Below are positions 8,385 through 17,093 of a stretch of 64,000 bases of DNA, in pieces. Under the pieces are notes generated by a model that saw nothing but the letters and a program-made list of their open reading frames with translations, was not told the DNA's origin and searched no databases. The stretch's first letter is position 1. Every line of letters begins with the position of its first letter. Source of the stretch: Clostridiales bacterium CHKCI001 (lineage in GTDB: Bacteria > Bacillota > Clostridia > Lachnospirales > Lachnospiraceae); assembly GCA_900045905.1 (NCBI GenBank), contig FCNS01000038.1, forward strand, positions 124,001 through 188,000, written 5' to 3'. Position numbers and translations under genes: made by a program.

Positions 8385-9059
8385 ATGATTTCTGATTCAC
8401 AGGTTCCTGTTTTGGAAAAGGGATTTCCATTTTGGGATCGGTTATCCGATTTAGAGAGGGGAATGCTTGCAAAGAATAGTATTGTTGTAAGTTTTGATAA
8501 AGAAACGTTAATCCATCGTACAGACCAGAAATGTGCAGGAGTGTTATTAATTCTTTCTGGTCAAATCAGAGCTTATATTCTTTCGGAAGATGGACGAGAA
8601 GTGACGTTATATCGTTTGTCCCAAGGGGATAACTGTGTGCTTTCAGCATCTTGTGTATTGGATGCAATTGCATTTGATATATTGATTGAAGCCGTGGAAG
8701 ACACAGAGGTAATTTTAATTCCGCTTTCTTATTTTAAACAACTTATGGAACAAAATGTTTATGTAGAATTGTTCACGTATCGCTCTTCTACAGAACGGTT
8801 TTCTGATGTGATGTGGACGATGCAGCAAATTTTATTTATGAAAGCGGATCAAAGGTTAGCAATCTTTTTATGGGATGAAATATTAAAACGTAAGGATAAC
8901 ACAATTTATTATACGCATGATCAGATTGCACGATATATGGGAAGTGCAAGAGAAGTTGTTTCCAGAACACTGAAATATTTTAGTGAGGAAGGGATTGTGA
9001 AACTTTCGCGTGGAAAAATAACTGTGATAGATAAAGAAAAGTTAAAAGGCTATTTGTGA
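8385..9059 (+). CDS. Crp/Fnr family transcription regulator
   Basis: 224 residues from ATG 8385, chosen because GGAGTGGAGG lies just before it; a longer frame opens at 8331 without a good site. An N-terminal cyclic-nucleotide-binding-type beta-barrel (LILSGQIRAYILSEDGREVTLYRLSQGDNCVLSASCVL) is followed by a helix-turn-helix domain (YTHDQIARYMGSAREVVSRTLKYFSEEGIVKL). It lacks the N-terminal cysteine cluster of Fnr. It precedes thioredoxin and CoA-disulfide reductase genes, so it probably responds to a redox or stress signal. The paired cysteines C-V-L-S-A-S-C may be sensors, but this is inference. Confidence 0.9.
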   Translation: MISDSQVPVLEKGFPFWDRLSDLERGMLAKNSIVVSFDKETLIHRTDQKCAGVLLILSGQIRAYILSEDGREVTLYRLSQGDNCVLSASCVLDAIAFDILIEAVEDTEVILIPLSYFKQLMEQNVYVELFTYRSSTERFSDVMWTMQQILFMKADQRLAIFLWDEILKRKDNTIYYTHDQIARYMGSAREVVSRTLKYFSEEGIVKLSRGKITVIDKEKLKGYL

Positions 9060-9127
9060 CTCAGTTACAGAAAAATATACGAGAGTGGAATATACTAAGT
9101 GTATCAATAGAAAAGGAGTTGACGAAT

Positions 9128-9442
9128 ATGTCAGTAAAAACAATTACAAAGCAAAATTTTAACATAGAAGTTTTAAAAAGTGAGAAACCTGTTTTATTAG
9201 ATTTTTGGGCAACTTGGTGTGGACCATGCAGAATGATTGCTCCTGTTGTGGAAGAGATTGCAGCAGAACGATCCGATATAATTGTTGGAAAAGTTAATGT
9301 AGATGAACAGCCTGAATTGGCACAGAAGTTTCAGATTATGAGTATTCCTACTTTGGTAGTAATGAAAAATGGAACAATGACTGCAAAGAAGGTTGGAGTT
9401 CAACCAAAGGCGGTAATACAGGCAATGATTGAGATGAATTAA
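9128..9442 (+). CDS. trxA: Thioredoxin
   Basis: 104-residue cytosolic thioredoxin with the WCGPC active site (C31, C34), the cis-proline in SIPTLVV, and normal length. The start at ATG 9128 follows AAAAGGAG; the longer upstream frame would add 24 residues unlike any thioredoxin. It sits 68 bases after the Crp-type regulator and 49 bases before the CoA-disulfide reductase, so the three are probably one transcript. A thioredoxin reductase gene lies apart at 41803. Confidence 0.95.
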   Translation: MSVKTITKQNFNIEVLKSEKPVLLDFWATWCGPCRMIAPVVEEIAAERSDIIVGKVNVDEQPELAQKFQIMSIPTLVVMKNGTMTAKKVGVQPKAVIQAMIEMN

Positions 9443-9491
9443 GTGTTTTATAAAGTAGATGAAGACTTTGCCAAGGGAAGGAGAAGAGGAA

Positions 9492-11180
9492 TTGAAAGTA
9501 GTAATTGTCGGGGGTGTTGCAGGTGGTGCAACAGCAGCAGCACGATTAAGACGTTTGGATGAGCAGGCGGAAATTATTGTTTTGGAAAGAAGTGGATACA
9601 TTTCTTATGCAAACTGTGGTTTGCCATATTATATTGGAGGAGAAATTGCACAACGGGAAAATTTGACTTTGCAGACACCTGAAAGTTTTTATCATCGATT
9701 CCGAATTGATGTAAGAGTACGTCAGGAAGTAATTGAAATTGATCCAAAAAATAAAGTAGTAACAATTTGCAAGTTGGAGGATGGAACACAGTATCAGGAA
9801 CATTATGATAAATTGATCCTGTCTCCAGGAGCGAAACCAGTCGTTCCAGATACTCCAGGGATAGAGAGCAATAGAATTTTTACTCTTCGTACTGTGGAAG
9901 ATACATTTGAAATTGATGCTTATATAAAGCAACATCAGCCGAAAACAGCTACAATTATTGGTGGAGGTTTTATCGGTCTGGAAATGGCAGAGAATCTAAA
10001 AAATAAGGGAATCGATGTGACATTGTTACAGCGATCAGGTCAGGTTATGCCGCCTTTGGATTCAGATATGGCTGCGATTGTGCATAATTATATGAGAGCG
10101 AATGGAATTCATTTAAAATTAAATGCTCCCGTAGAGTCATTTCAAGAGACTTCCAATGGAATTCAAGTGAATTTAAAGAATCAAACGTCGTTTGAAACGG
10201 ATATGGTTATTTTGGCAGTGGGAGTTTTACCAGAAAATGGTTTAGCGAAGAAGGCTGGATTAGAATTAGGAGTGAAGGGAGCAATTTGCACCAATACACA
10301 TATGCAAACTTCAGAAGCTGATATTTATGCAGTGGGGGATGCAGTAGAAGTAGTACATTTTGTTTCTGGAAAAAAAGCGGTCATTTCTCTGGCAGGTCCA
10401 GCAAATAAGCAAGGAAGAATTGCAGCAGATAATATTTGTGGAATTCCAAGCGAATTTAAAGGTTCACAGGGATCGTCTGTTTTGAAGCTATTTGATATGA
10501 CAATTGCATCGACTGGATTGAATGCAAAAGAGGCTAGTAAGATAGGATTGGATTTTGATTATGCAATTATCAATGCTGCATCTCATGCAACTTATTATCC
10601 AGGAGCAGCTAGTATCACATTAAAGGTATTATTTGAAACAAATACTGGACGGATTCTAGGAGGACAGATCGTAGGTTTTGGAGGAGTTGATAAGAGAATT
10701 GATGTGTTAGCAACTGCAATAAGAGCGAAGATGACTGCTTATGATCTGACAGAGTTAGATTTGGCATATGCACCTCCATATTCTTCTGCGAAAGATCCAT
10801 TAAATATGATTGGTTATGTAATGGAAAATCTGTTAACAGATAAAGTAAAACAGATTCATTGGCAGGATATTGATTCTATTTCAGAAGATGCGGTGATTTT
10901 AGATGCACGTACCGATATGGAATATCGGAGAGGGCATTTGGATTCTGTAATGCATATTCCATTGGATGAGATAAGAGATCGAATGGAAGAACTGCCAAAA
11001 GATAAAAAAGTTTATGTTTATTGCCAGAGTGGTTTACGTAGTTATTTGGCGTGCCGAATATTGAAGCAAAATGGTTTTGAATGTTATAATATTTCTGGTG
11101 GATATGGATTTTATGAAAACTTGCGTTACGGCAGCATTCCAGATCCAGAAGGAAAAGGACCTTGTGGTCTGAAAAGATAG
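9492..11180 (+). CDS. CoA-disulfide reductase family flavoprotein with C-terminal rhodanese domain
   Basis: FAD- and NAD(P)H-dependent oxidoreductase of about 562 residues. FAD motif VVIVGGVAGGATAAARLRR, redox cysteine C42 in YANCGLPYYIGG, second dinucleotide motif TIIGGGFIGLEMAENL, AVGDAVEV near the FAD end, and a rhodanese domain with C511 in YCQSGLRS. This architecture matches CoADR-Rhd proteins that reduce CoA disulfide, CoA persulfide or polysulfide. I choose the TTG at 9492, since AAGGAG (9478-9483) is eight bases away; the ATG at 9459 has no ribosome site. It is co-located with thioredoxin, which supports a thiol or sulfane-sulfur role. Confidence 0.9.
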   Translation: MKVVIVGGVAGGATAAARLRRLDEQAEIIVLERSGYISYANCGLPYYIGGEIAQRENLTLQTPESFYHRFRIDVRVRQEVIEIDPKNKVVTICKLEDGTQYQEHYDKLILSPGAKPVVPDTPGIESNRIFTLRTVEDTFEIDAYIKQHQPKTATIIGGGFIGLEMAENLKNKGIDVTLLQRSGQVMPPLDSDMAAIVHNYMRANGIHLKLNAPVESFQETSNGIQVNLKNQTSFETDMVILAVGVLPENGLAKKAGLELGVKGAICTNTHMQTSEADIYAVGDAVEVVHFVSGKKAVISLAGPANKQGRIAADNICGIPSEFKGSQGSSVLKLFDMTIASTGLNAKEASKIGLDFDYAIINAASHATYYPGAASITLKVLFETNTGRILGGQIVGFGGVDKRIDVLATAIRAKMTAYDLTELDLAYAPPYSSAKDPLNMIGYVMENLLTDKVKQIHWQDIDSISEDAVILDARTDMEYRRGHLDSVMHIPLDEIRDRMEELPKDKKVYVYCQSGLRSYLACRILKQNGFECYNISGGYGFYENLRYGSIPDPEGKGPCGLKR

Positions 11181-11203
11181 GAAAAAGAACATGGGAGATC
11201 GGA

Positions 11204-11691
11204 ATGAGAGTTCAATATGAGGATCTATTAGCAAAATTTGAAAGAATTTTAGAAAGCAGAGGATTAAAAAAGGAACATGCTCATGCAGCAGCAGTTGTGT
11301 TTGCTCAAAATAGTTTGGATGGTATTTATTCACATAGAGTGAACCGTTTTCCAAGAGTCGTTCGTTATTTGGAAAAAGGAGAAATTGATCCGTATGCGAC
11401 TCCAGAGTGTGAAGTTCAACATGGGAGCAATGGAGAGAGGTAGGCTTATCTCAAGTTATGATTGCGATTGCCCCATCTAAAATGAATCCAGTAGGGTTGA
11501 CAGATGAGATTGTAGATCAAATCTTAACAGATATAAAGGAATCCGAATCAGTTCAAGAAAATGGAAGCATTTACTATCCAGGAGAACGAGAATTAATAAC
11601 AAGAGAAGAAAATTTAAAAAATGGAATTCCAGTAATGGATGAATTATGGGAAACGTTAAATCTTTTAGAAAAGCAAACGGAAGGAAAATAA
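11204..11691 (+). pseudogene. Ldh_2-type malate/L-lactate dehydrogenase with large internal deletion
   Basis: The first part (from ATG 11204, MRVQYEDLLAKFERILESRG to about 11430) matches the N-terminus, and the second (about 11440-11691, GLSQVMIAIAPSKMNPVG to EGK) the C-terminus, of the NAD-dependent Ldh_2 family, normally ~330-350 residues. Roughly half the protein, including most of the cofactor and substrate sites, is missing, and the two parts are in different frames. Two separate small genes are therefore not real. It follows the CoA-disulfide reductase by 23 bases, so it was probably the last gene of that operon. Confidence 0.8.
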
Positions 11692-11709
11692 GCATATAGG
11701 AATAAAATT

Positions 11710-11741
11710 GGAAGCAGCTCAAATATTAATGGGCTGCTTCC
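11710..11741 (+). terminator. Hairpin after the Ldh_2 remnant
   Basis: GGAAGCAGC (11710-11718) pairs perfectly with GCTGCTTCC (11733-11741) around a 14-base loop. It lies 19 bases after the stop. The T tract is poor, so it may be a weak terminator. The repeated TTATCGTG motif follows eight bases later. Confidence 0.6.
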
Positions 11742-11749
11742 TGCTAATA

Positions 11750-11771
11750 TTATCGTGAAATGCAAAAGGAA
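11750..11771 (+). repeat. Post-terminator motif, copy A
   Basis: TTATCGTGAAATGCAAAAGG follows the hairpin at 11710-11741. It differs at one position from copies C and D in the shared TTATCGTGATATGCAAAAG core. A purine-rich stretch and CTGGAGGATT follow. Confidence 0.6.
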
Positions 11772-11891
11772 AAAGAAAGACATTCTGGAGGATTAAGTAA
11801 AGTAAAAAAATGCACTGCATTTTGTGTGGATATATGGTATACTGGGAAAACAAGAGAAGAATAAAGAAGGAGGATGCAAAGATAATGTTTC

Positions 11892-12806
11892 GTGATTCCT
11901 TTCATGGGAGAAAGACGAAAAACATCTTTGCTGAGCAGAATGAAAAAAATACGAAGTATTCTAAAGGCACTAACAATGGAGTTAAGGGAGCATAAAAGTT
12001 CTTTTTTTGTCTATGCTGCGTTACGAGCGTTAGTGATTTTATGTATGATTTTACAAATATTCAATCGAAATTATGAAAATGTATTTTTATGCTTTTTGAC
12101 TCTAATCTTATTAGTGATGCCAAGTTTTATTCAGGTGAATTTTAAGATTGAACTACCTACCACACTGGAAATTATTATCTTGTTATTTATATTTGCGGCG
12201 GAGATTTTAGGGGAAATACAAGAGTATTATATTAAAATTAGTGCTTGGGATACTATTTTGCATACGCTGAATGGATTTTTGATGGCTGCGATTGGGTTCT
12301 CATTGGTGGATATTTTAAATCGAGAAGAGCGAATGAAATTTCAATTGTCGCCAGTATTTATGTCCATTGTAGCATTTTGTTTTTCTATGACAGTTGGAGT
12401 AATCTGGGAGTTTTTTGAATATGGGATGGACTGTATCCTACAATTTGATATGCAAAAAGATACCGTAATACAAACAATTAGCTCTGTTATGTTAGACCCA
12501 GAAGGACGGAATGTTCCAATGGTTATTTCTGATATTCAAGATGTAGTCATTAATGGACAAAGTTTAGGGCTAGGGGGATATTTGGATATTGGACTTCATG
12601 ATACAATGAAGGATTTACTTGTAAACTTTGTTGGTGCTATTGTGTTCTCTTTTATTGGGTATTTTTATATTCGAAGTAAAGGAAAAGGAAAGATGGCACG
12701 ACGTTTTATTCCTCGTTTGAAGAAAAAAGAAGCAGATTTCCTGCAAATAGTGGAAAATGAAACAAAAGAAAAAACGGTAGCTGACAGTACAAAGCGAAAA
12801 AAATAG
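11892..12806 (+). CDS. Multi-pass membrane protein, DUF2238/YjdF-like
   Basis: About 304 residues with five or six hydrophobic helices (for example VYAALRALVILCMILQIF, IIILLFIFAAEIL, SIVAFCFSMTVGVIWEFFEYG, LLVNFVGAIVFSFIGYFYI). The WDTILHTLNGFLMAAIGFSL and GLHDTMKDLLVNF segments resemble the YjdF/DUF2238 family of unknown function. The start is unclear: this frame opens with GTG 11892, while AAGGAGG (11867-11873) fits better an ATG at 11885 in another frame, which soon stops. ATG 11904 or 11940 are other choices. The C-terminus is basic and cytoplasmic. Function unknown. Confidence 0.8.
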   Translation: MIPFMGERRKTSLLSRMKKIRSILKALTMELREHKSSFFVYAALRALVILCMILQIFNRNYENVFLCFLTLILLVMPSFIQVNFKIELPTTLEIIILLFIFAAEILGEIQEYYIKISAWDTILHTLNGFLMAAIGFSLVDILNREERMKFQLSPVFMSIVAFCFSMTVGVIWEFFEYGMDCILQFDMQKDTVIQTISSVMLDPEGRNVPMVISDIQDVVINGQSLGLGGYLDIGLHDTMKDLLVNFVGAIVFSFIGYFYIRSKGKGKMARRFIPRLKKKEADFLQIVENETKEKTVADSTKRKK

Positions 12807-12819
12807 AATATAGAAGATA

Positions 12820-12863
12820 AAAAATACAGCGTATTTCCCTTTCTGGTGATCGCTGTATTTTTG
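12820..12863 (+). terminator. Intrinsic terminator after the membrane-protein gene
   Basis: AAAAATACAGCG (12820-12831) pairs perfectly with CGCTGTATTTTT (12851-12862), a 12-bp stem with a 19-base loop and a T tract in the 3' arm. It lies between convergent genes and has an A tract on the left, so it may act on both strands. Confidence 0.85.
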
Positions 12864-12886
12864 TTATCGTGATATAGAAAAATTCC
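12864..12886 (+). repeat. Post-terminator motif, copy B
   Basis: TTATCGTGATAT followed by AGAAAAATTCC starts directly at the T tract of the terminator at 12820-12863. The first 12 bases are identical to copies C and D; the rest has drifted. Confidence 0.55.
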
Positions 12887-12903
12887 ATGAAAGTTTTCTC
12901 TTA

Positions 12904-13515
12904 TTAGGAATGTTTAGGTGAATTTTGGATTCTCCTCTTTTTTAAATGATGGCGTCGTCCCTTTTTTAACAGTTTCGTTCTTATATAATGGAAAGTTTTT
13001 TCTTCTCCCTTTTCTGCGAGCATAATTAATAAATGGTGTAAAAGAGCGGCGGTTCTTTCATTCATAATGCCTTTGGCTGGACCTTGTTCATAATATTCTA
13101 GCGGAGAACGATCGGTATAAGCATCTTTACTATAAATTTTACTGGCAGCCACTCTATCGCAAAACATTTCTGCCACATAACGAATTGGCATTTCAATTCC
13201 GATGAGTTTATGTACCTCACGGCTATTTAGTGGATAATCCATCCAATATTCAAAATGATGTTTATTTCTGCCTTTGTGGTGCAGCCATGCCTCGGAACAT
13301 CCTTCTACAAGACGCTGTTGATTGTTTGGGCTTTTATTACCCTGAAAATATTTTACACCTGGAATAAATTCGGTTGGACTATATTTAGAAAGGTCGTGGA
13401 GTAAGCCTTGTTTATATAAGCCTACTTTAAAACAGTGTTTCATCACTACAATTTTATGTCGAGTGATTGTAGTAAAATGTCCACAGAAATTTCTGATTAA
13501 TTTCTTAAATCTCAT
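12904..13515 (-). CDS. DUF5662 family protein
   Basis: About 203 residues, from the ATG at 13515 (MRFKKLIRNF), which has GGAGG five bases before it; a TTG four codons upstream is less likely. It has a histidine-rich N-terminal half with HKIVVMKHC, LLHDLSKYSPTEF and AWLHHKGRNKHHFEYW, spaced like a metal-binding HD-type hydrolase. The family is conserved in Firmicutes but uncharacterised as far as I know. The C-terminus is very basic. It is convergent with the membrane gene and divergent from the sigma factor operon. Confidence 0.8.
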   Translation of the reverse strand: MRFKKLIRNFCGHFTTITRHKIVVMKHCFKVGLYKQGLLHDLSKYSPTEFIPGVKYFQGNKSPNNQQRLVEGCSEAWLHHKGRNKHHFEYWMDYPLNSREVHKLIGIEMPIRYVAEMFCDRVAASKIYSKDAYTDRSPLEYYEQGPAKGIMNERTAALLHHLLIMLAEKGEEKTFHYIRTKLLKKGRRHHLKKRRIQNSPKHS

Positions 13516-13710
13516 ATCTTCCTCCAAATATTCTCGAATGGATTCGTTTTGTATGATTATAAGTAAAAATGAATCTAATTCATAAATGATTTATTATTTA
13601 CTTTTATCTTAATACTATGGTATGCAGTATGTCAAGCAAGGATGATTTATTATAATGAAGGATCAAAAGTTTTGGAATATTAAAAGAAAAAATAAAAAAA
13701 GTTTTAAAAG

Positions 13711-13740
13711 TGAAACCTTTTTTTTACTTTGAGAGTCTAA
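13711..13740 (+). promoter_or_regulatory. ECF-type promoter of the sigma factor operon
   Basis: TGAAACCTTTT (13711 onward) and GTCTAATAA (13735 onward) match the -35 (TGAAAC) and -10 (CGTC/GTCTAA) pattern of ECF-sigma promoters, about 17-18 bases apart. It lies 66 bases before the sigma gene, which points to autoregulation. Confidence 0.7.
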
Positions 13741-13805
13741 TAAGTGTAAATAAAAAAAGGACGACTTATTATAGCTATAAAAAGGTAGTAAAAGAATAGG
13801 TGGTG

Positions 13806-14357
13806 ATGAAGGTGAAGCAATTAGTAAAGCGCGCGATGCAGCAGGACACCGATGCATTTTTAGAATTAATGGAGTGCAATACAAAAGATATGTATAAAGT
13901 CGCAAAAGCCATCTTAAAAAATGAAGAAGATGTTGCAGATGCGATGCAGGAAACAATATTAGTTTGTTTTGAAAAACTAGATACGCTTCAACATCCAAAA
14001 TATTTTAAAACTTGGCTGATACGTATTTTAATTAATACTTGTAATGATATCATCCGTCAAAATCAGAAAGAATACTTGATGAGTGATGTTTATCCAGAGA
14101 TGGCGGATCCAAACTCTGTTACATCTGATTTAGAATTAGTAGAGTTGTTAAATACATTGGATGAAAAATATCGGCTCATTGTTGTGTTGTATTATGTGGA
14201 AGGATTTAAAATTTCTGAGATTAGTCAGTTGTTGGGAATAAATCAAAATACAGTAAAAACTCGGTTGTCTCGTGCAAGAAAGAGTTTAAAAAAGGAATAT
14301 GAGGAGGTAAATTTAGTAAAAAATAATCTGATACAAAAGGTTTCAGAACGAATATAA
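13806..14357 (+). CDS. ECF-type RNA polymerase sigma factor
   Basis: 183 residues from ATG 13806 (AGGTGGTG ribosome site); a GTG at 13800 is also open. Sigma region 2 is seen in MYKVAKAILKNEEDVADAMQETILVCFEKL and region 4 in YRLIVVLYYVEGFKISEISQLLGINQNTVKTRLSRARKSLKK. The length and domain pair are usual for ECF factors. It probably redirects RNA polymerase to envelope or metabolic stress promoters, including its own. It is followed after 43 bases by a DUF4179 membrane protein that is probably its anti-sigma factor. Confidence 0.93.
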   Translation: MKVKQLVKRAMQQDTDAFLELMECNTKDMYKVAKAILKNEEDVADAMQETILVCFEKLDTLQHPKYFKTWLIRILINTCNDIIRQNQKEYLMSDVYPEMADPNSVTSDLELVELLNTLDEKYRLIVVLYYVEGFKISEISQLLGINQNTVKTRLSRARKSLKKEYEEVNLVKNNLIQKVSERI

Positions 14358-14400
14358 GTAAAAAAGGTAATTTTGAGTTGAAAAGAAAGGAGATTTTACC

Positions 14401-15648
14401 ATGAAAAAAAATTATTCACGAAAAGAAATGAAACATATATTAAAAAAAGAGATTGAATTATCCAATATCGTGAATCAAAAGATTGATGATGCGTTTGAAC
14501 AAATAAAACCAAATTATCAAAGAAGCAGAGAAAACGATGGGATAACTCAATATAGGAAAAAAATACATTGGAAAACATCAATTGTAGCGATTGGAGTATT
14601 GATTCTTGTTTGTGCAGGAGTTACTGGTGTGGCATATTCGATTGGAAATTGGCATCCGATTATGACTTGGTTATTTGGAGCAGATGAACAGATGCAAGAA
14701 AAGATGGATCAAATTGGACTTTCCGATAAGCCAGAAGCCAACATTGCATCGCTTGACAATATTAACGTAGAAATGGTGCAATCAATTGCAGACAGCAGAT
14801 TCTTTTATTTGTTATTAAAGGTTACAGCAACAGACGGAACGGTATTTCCGTTTAAAGAAGCGGATATTCCAAAAGAAGCAAAAGAAATAATGGGTACTGT
14901 ATATGAAATTTCTCCAAGCATTGGAGAGGCAACTATGATTGTGGATGAAGGGGGAGAAGAAATTTTTACCAATGTACCTAAAATTTATCCAGCGGAAGAT
15001 GAACATAGTTTTTATTGTGAGTTTTTAGGGAGATATTATGAAGATGAGGCAGATATTAATGAACAGACAGTCACATTTACATTAAAAGATATTTTCCCAG
15101 AAGGAGATAAAGTGAGAAAATGGGAAAACCAAATAATGAAACAAGCTGGTCTGGAAGCTTTGGGAGAAAGTGAAGGTTATTTCTATGAAGATGATATTGA
15201 CTGGGAAGCTTGGAGCAAGAAAATTCCAAAGCCAGAGGAAATAAAACGAGAAGGCGAATGGAAATTGACTTGGGAGATGAAAACCACAGACAAGCAAATT
15301 TATATTAAAGATTGGGAATTGCCACAGTATGGAACAGTGATGAGAAATATTGAGATTTCGCCAATTTCTTTGCTAATGGAATATGACTGGTCGCTGTTTG
15401 AACGGTATGGAGTAACCGAATACCAATATTTTGAAACACCGTTTTTACCTACACATTTTAGAATGAAAGATGGTACGGTTATAGAAAGTGGTTTTGTCAC
15501 AGCAGAGGGACCTGGATATAAAGACAAAGAGATGACAAAGGCAGATATGCTTGTAAGGTTAGAAAAGATTATAGACGTTGATAATATCCAATCGGTAATC
15601 CTTACGTATACACAGGATCAGTCACAGGTGGAAATACCAGTAGAATAA
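14401..15648 (+). CDS. DUF4179 membrane protein, probable anti-sigma factor
   Basis: 415 residues: a charged cytoplasmic N-terminus (about 1-58), one membrane helix (about 61-83, TSIVAIGVLILVCAGVTGVAYSI), then a large external domain. DUF4179 proteins are regularly encoded just after ECF factors and are thought to sequester them. The start follows AAAGGAG. No C-terminal damage. The external part has no enzyme motif I recognise, so what it senses is unknown. Confidence 0.85.
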   Translation: MKKNYSRKEMKHILKKEIELSNIVNQKIDDAFEQIKPNYQRSRENDGITQYRKKIHWKTSIVAIGVLILVCAGVTGVAYSIGNWHPIMTWLFGADEQMQEKMDQIGLSDKPEANIASLDNINVEMVQSIADSRFFYLLLKVTATDGTVFPFKEADIPKEAKEIMGTVYEISPSIGEATMIVDEGGEEIFTNVPKIYPAEDEHSFYCEFLGRYYEDEADINEQTVTFTLKDIFPEGDKVRKWENQIMKQAGLEALGESEGYFYEDDIDWEAWSKKIPKPEEIKREGEWKLTWEMKTTDKQIYIKDWELPQYGTVMRNIEISPISLLMEYDWSLFERYGVTEYQYFETPFLPTHFRMKDGTVIESGFVTAEGPGYKDKEMTKADMLVRLEKIIDVDNIQSVILTYTQDQSQVEIPVE

Positions 15649-15716
15649 TCTCTTATATTTAAAATGGTAATATGGAGTTTTCTCCTTATTATATAATTTT
15701 CTCAAAATAGACCTAA

Positions 15717-15758
15717 AACAGCTGAGCAGTTAGAGGAAAATCTAGCTGCTCGGCTGTT
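15717..15758 (+). terminator. Strong hairpin after the sigma/DUF4179 operon
   Basis: AACAGCTGAGCAG (15717-15729) pairs with CTGCTCGGCTGTT (15746-15758), 13 bp with a single G-U pair, and a 16-base loop. It is followed by ATGGTTTTATGG, so the T tract is imperfect. It lies 69 bases after the stop of the DUF4179 gene. Confidence 0.7.
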
Positions 15759-15779
15759 ATGGTTTTATGGATAATCTGT

Positions 15780-16260
15780 AAGCCGTTCTCTGTACAAAGT
15801 GATCCGCTGGTTCGATATTTGATCTCAGTTCTGATATCTCTGCGTTCATTTCTTAGATGTATTTTCACTAGCAAGATACAGCAGCTTTTTCAAAGCCGTT
15901 TCATTTAGGGCATTCTATACTGCCTTGAAATCGAAGAAAAATTTTTTATGTTATTATAATTTACATATTTGAAAGAACCATGCAGTATATGGGTATCTTT
16001 GGAATATTCCACTGTAATATCAAGAACCATATAGGCAGCATGGTTCAAGATCCTGATATCCTTTCGGACTTTGTAATGGATACAGCCTATAAAAACAAAT
16101 AGATAAACTGAGTTGAGGGTGTGACTGCAACTTCTTAAGCTGGGAGGATCTTATGTGTGGTCTTACTGACTATTTCTGCTGACTAAAGGCTCTGAAGCTG
16201 GTCATGGATGTCACTCACATCACGGCTATACAAAGTTGTAGAGTGTCCGTTTCTTCTTCA
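15780..16260 (-). mobile_element. Relic of an IS256-type (mutator) transposase
   Basis: No open gene survives, but three pieces read on the minus strand in order: near 16250-16170 YSRDVSDIHDQLQSL, near 16100-15980 IHYKVRKDIRILNHAAYMVL, and near 15930-15840 NALNETALKKLLYLASEN. These match the start, middle and end of IS256-family DDE transposases. Stops and frameshifts separate them, and most of the catalytic core is lost. It is dead DNA showing an old insertion between the sigma operon and the beta-glucan locus. Confidence 0.7.
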
Positions 16261-16599
16261 TGAAATCACGAATAGAGGCCATATTGTCTGATTTTTGTAT
16301 TTTATTTAATAACTATTTTACCATAGACAGTTTTTTGCTTGATTTCTATAAGATTGAAAGAATACGATCCCTCTTTGTTGAGAATTGATTAGGTCTTGTA
16401 ATTCTAATGAAACCTTTGAAATGGCAAAAATAAAGCAGTTTATACTCTAAATTTAAAATTTATATTTTAAAATATAGGGATTCTTTGTGTTTTTTACAGG
16501 TTTTCAACGATTAAATTTGAAATAGAGCAAGAATTAATTTAAAACTATGATAGTGATAAGAAAATTTGGTATCATCCATAATGATGAAATGAAAAATAG

Positions 16600-16690
16600 G
16601 TCATAAATCTGATATTTTATTATGATTTATAATATATTAGATAGGGAATTTATTTTATAATCTAGTTATCTTAATAGAACCTGACTTTAA
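16600..16690 (+). promoter_or_regulatory. Promoter/operator of the GH16 operon, shared with the ABC operon
   Basis: GTCATAAATCTGATATTTT (16600-16618), then TTTATAATATAT, a TATAAT -10 (16656-16661) and ATCTTAATAGA (16668) repeat with the same spacing in front of the sugar-binding protein gene at 27751-27842. The -35 is poor, as expected for an activator-dependent promoter. An AraC-type regulator encoded at 26742 is the likely activator. Confidence 0.65.
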
Positions 16691-16699
16691 GAGTTAAAG

Positions 16700-17093
16700 G
16701 GTGAAAAATGATGGAAACATTGAAAAATGGTTTTTTAGAACCAATGGAACTGCATAAGGATATTGATATTTACTGTTGATATTATATAACATCTTTAATT
16801 GGAATAACATTGGCATAGATATGGAATATAAAACAAGTAAGAAAATTTGGTAGAGTAGTCACTACAGAGATAACGGTATTCCATGGCAATATATTGCTGA
16901 TGGAAATGATAGTATTATCAGAATGTAGAAATGTTAAAAATATTTATGAGGTATATATCTGAGGAAAACTTTGAGAGGAAGAGATTCTAATTTGTGCAGG
17001 GCGAACGATGAAAATGATCTTCAGAATGGATTATAAAATGGAATCAGGACTTGAAGATCATGAAAAAGTAAATAATGAAAAGGAGGAGGACGT
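16700..17093 (+). other. Leader region without a recognisable gene
   Basis: About 390 A+T-rich bases lie between the GH16 promoter and the GH16 start. A short frame beginning MMETLKNGFLEPMELHK near 16711 stops after 23 codons, and later pieces are open only briefly. It may be a decayed small gene or simply a long untranslated leader. It ends with a strong AAAAGGAGGAGG ribosome site. Confidence 0.5.

Noticed and set aside
11458-11691. Two separate small genes at 11162-11443 and 11458-11691
   Set aside because: They are the N- and C-terminal parts of one Ldh_2 dehydrogenase with a deletion between them, so they are reported as one pseudogene.
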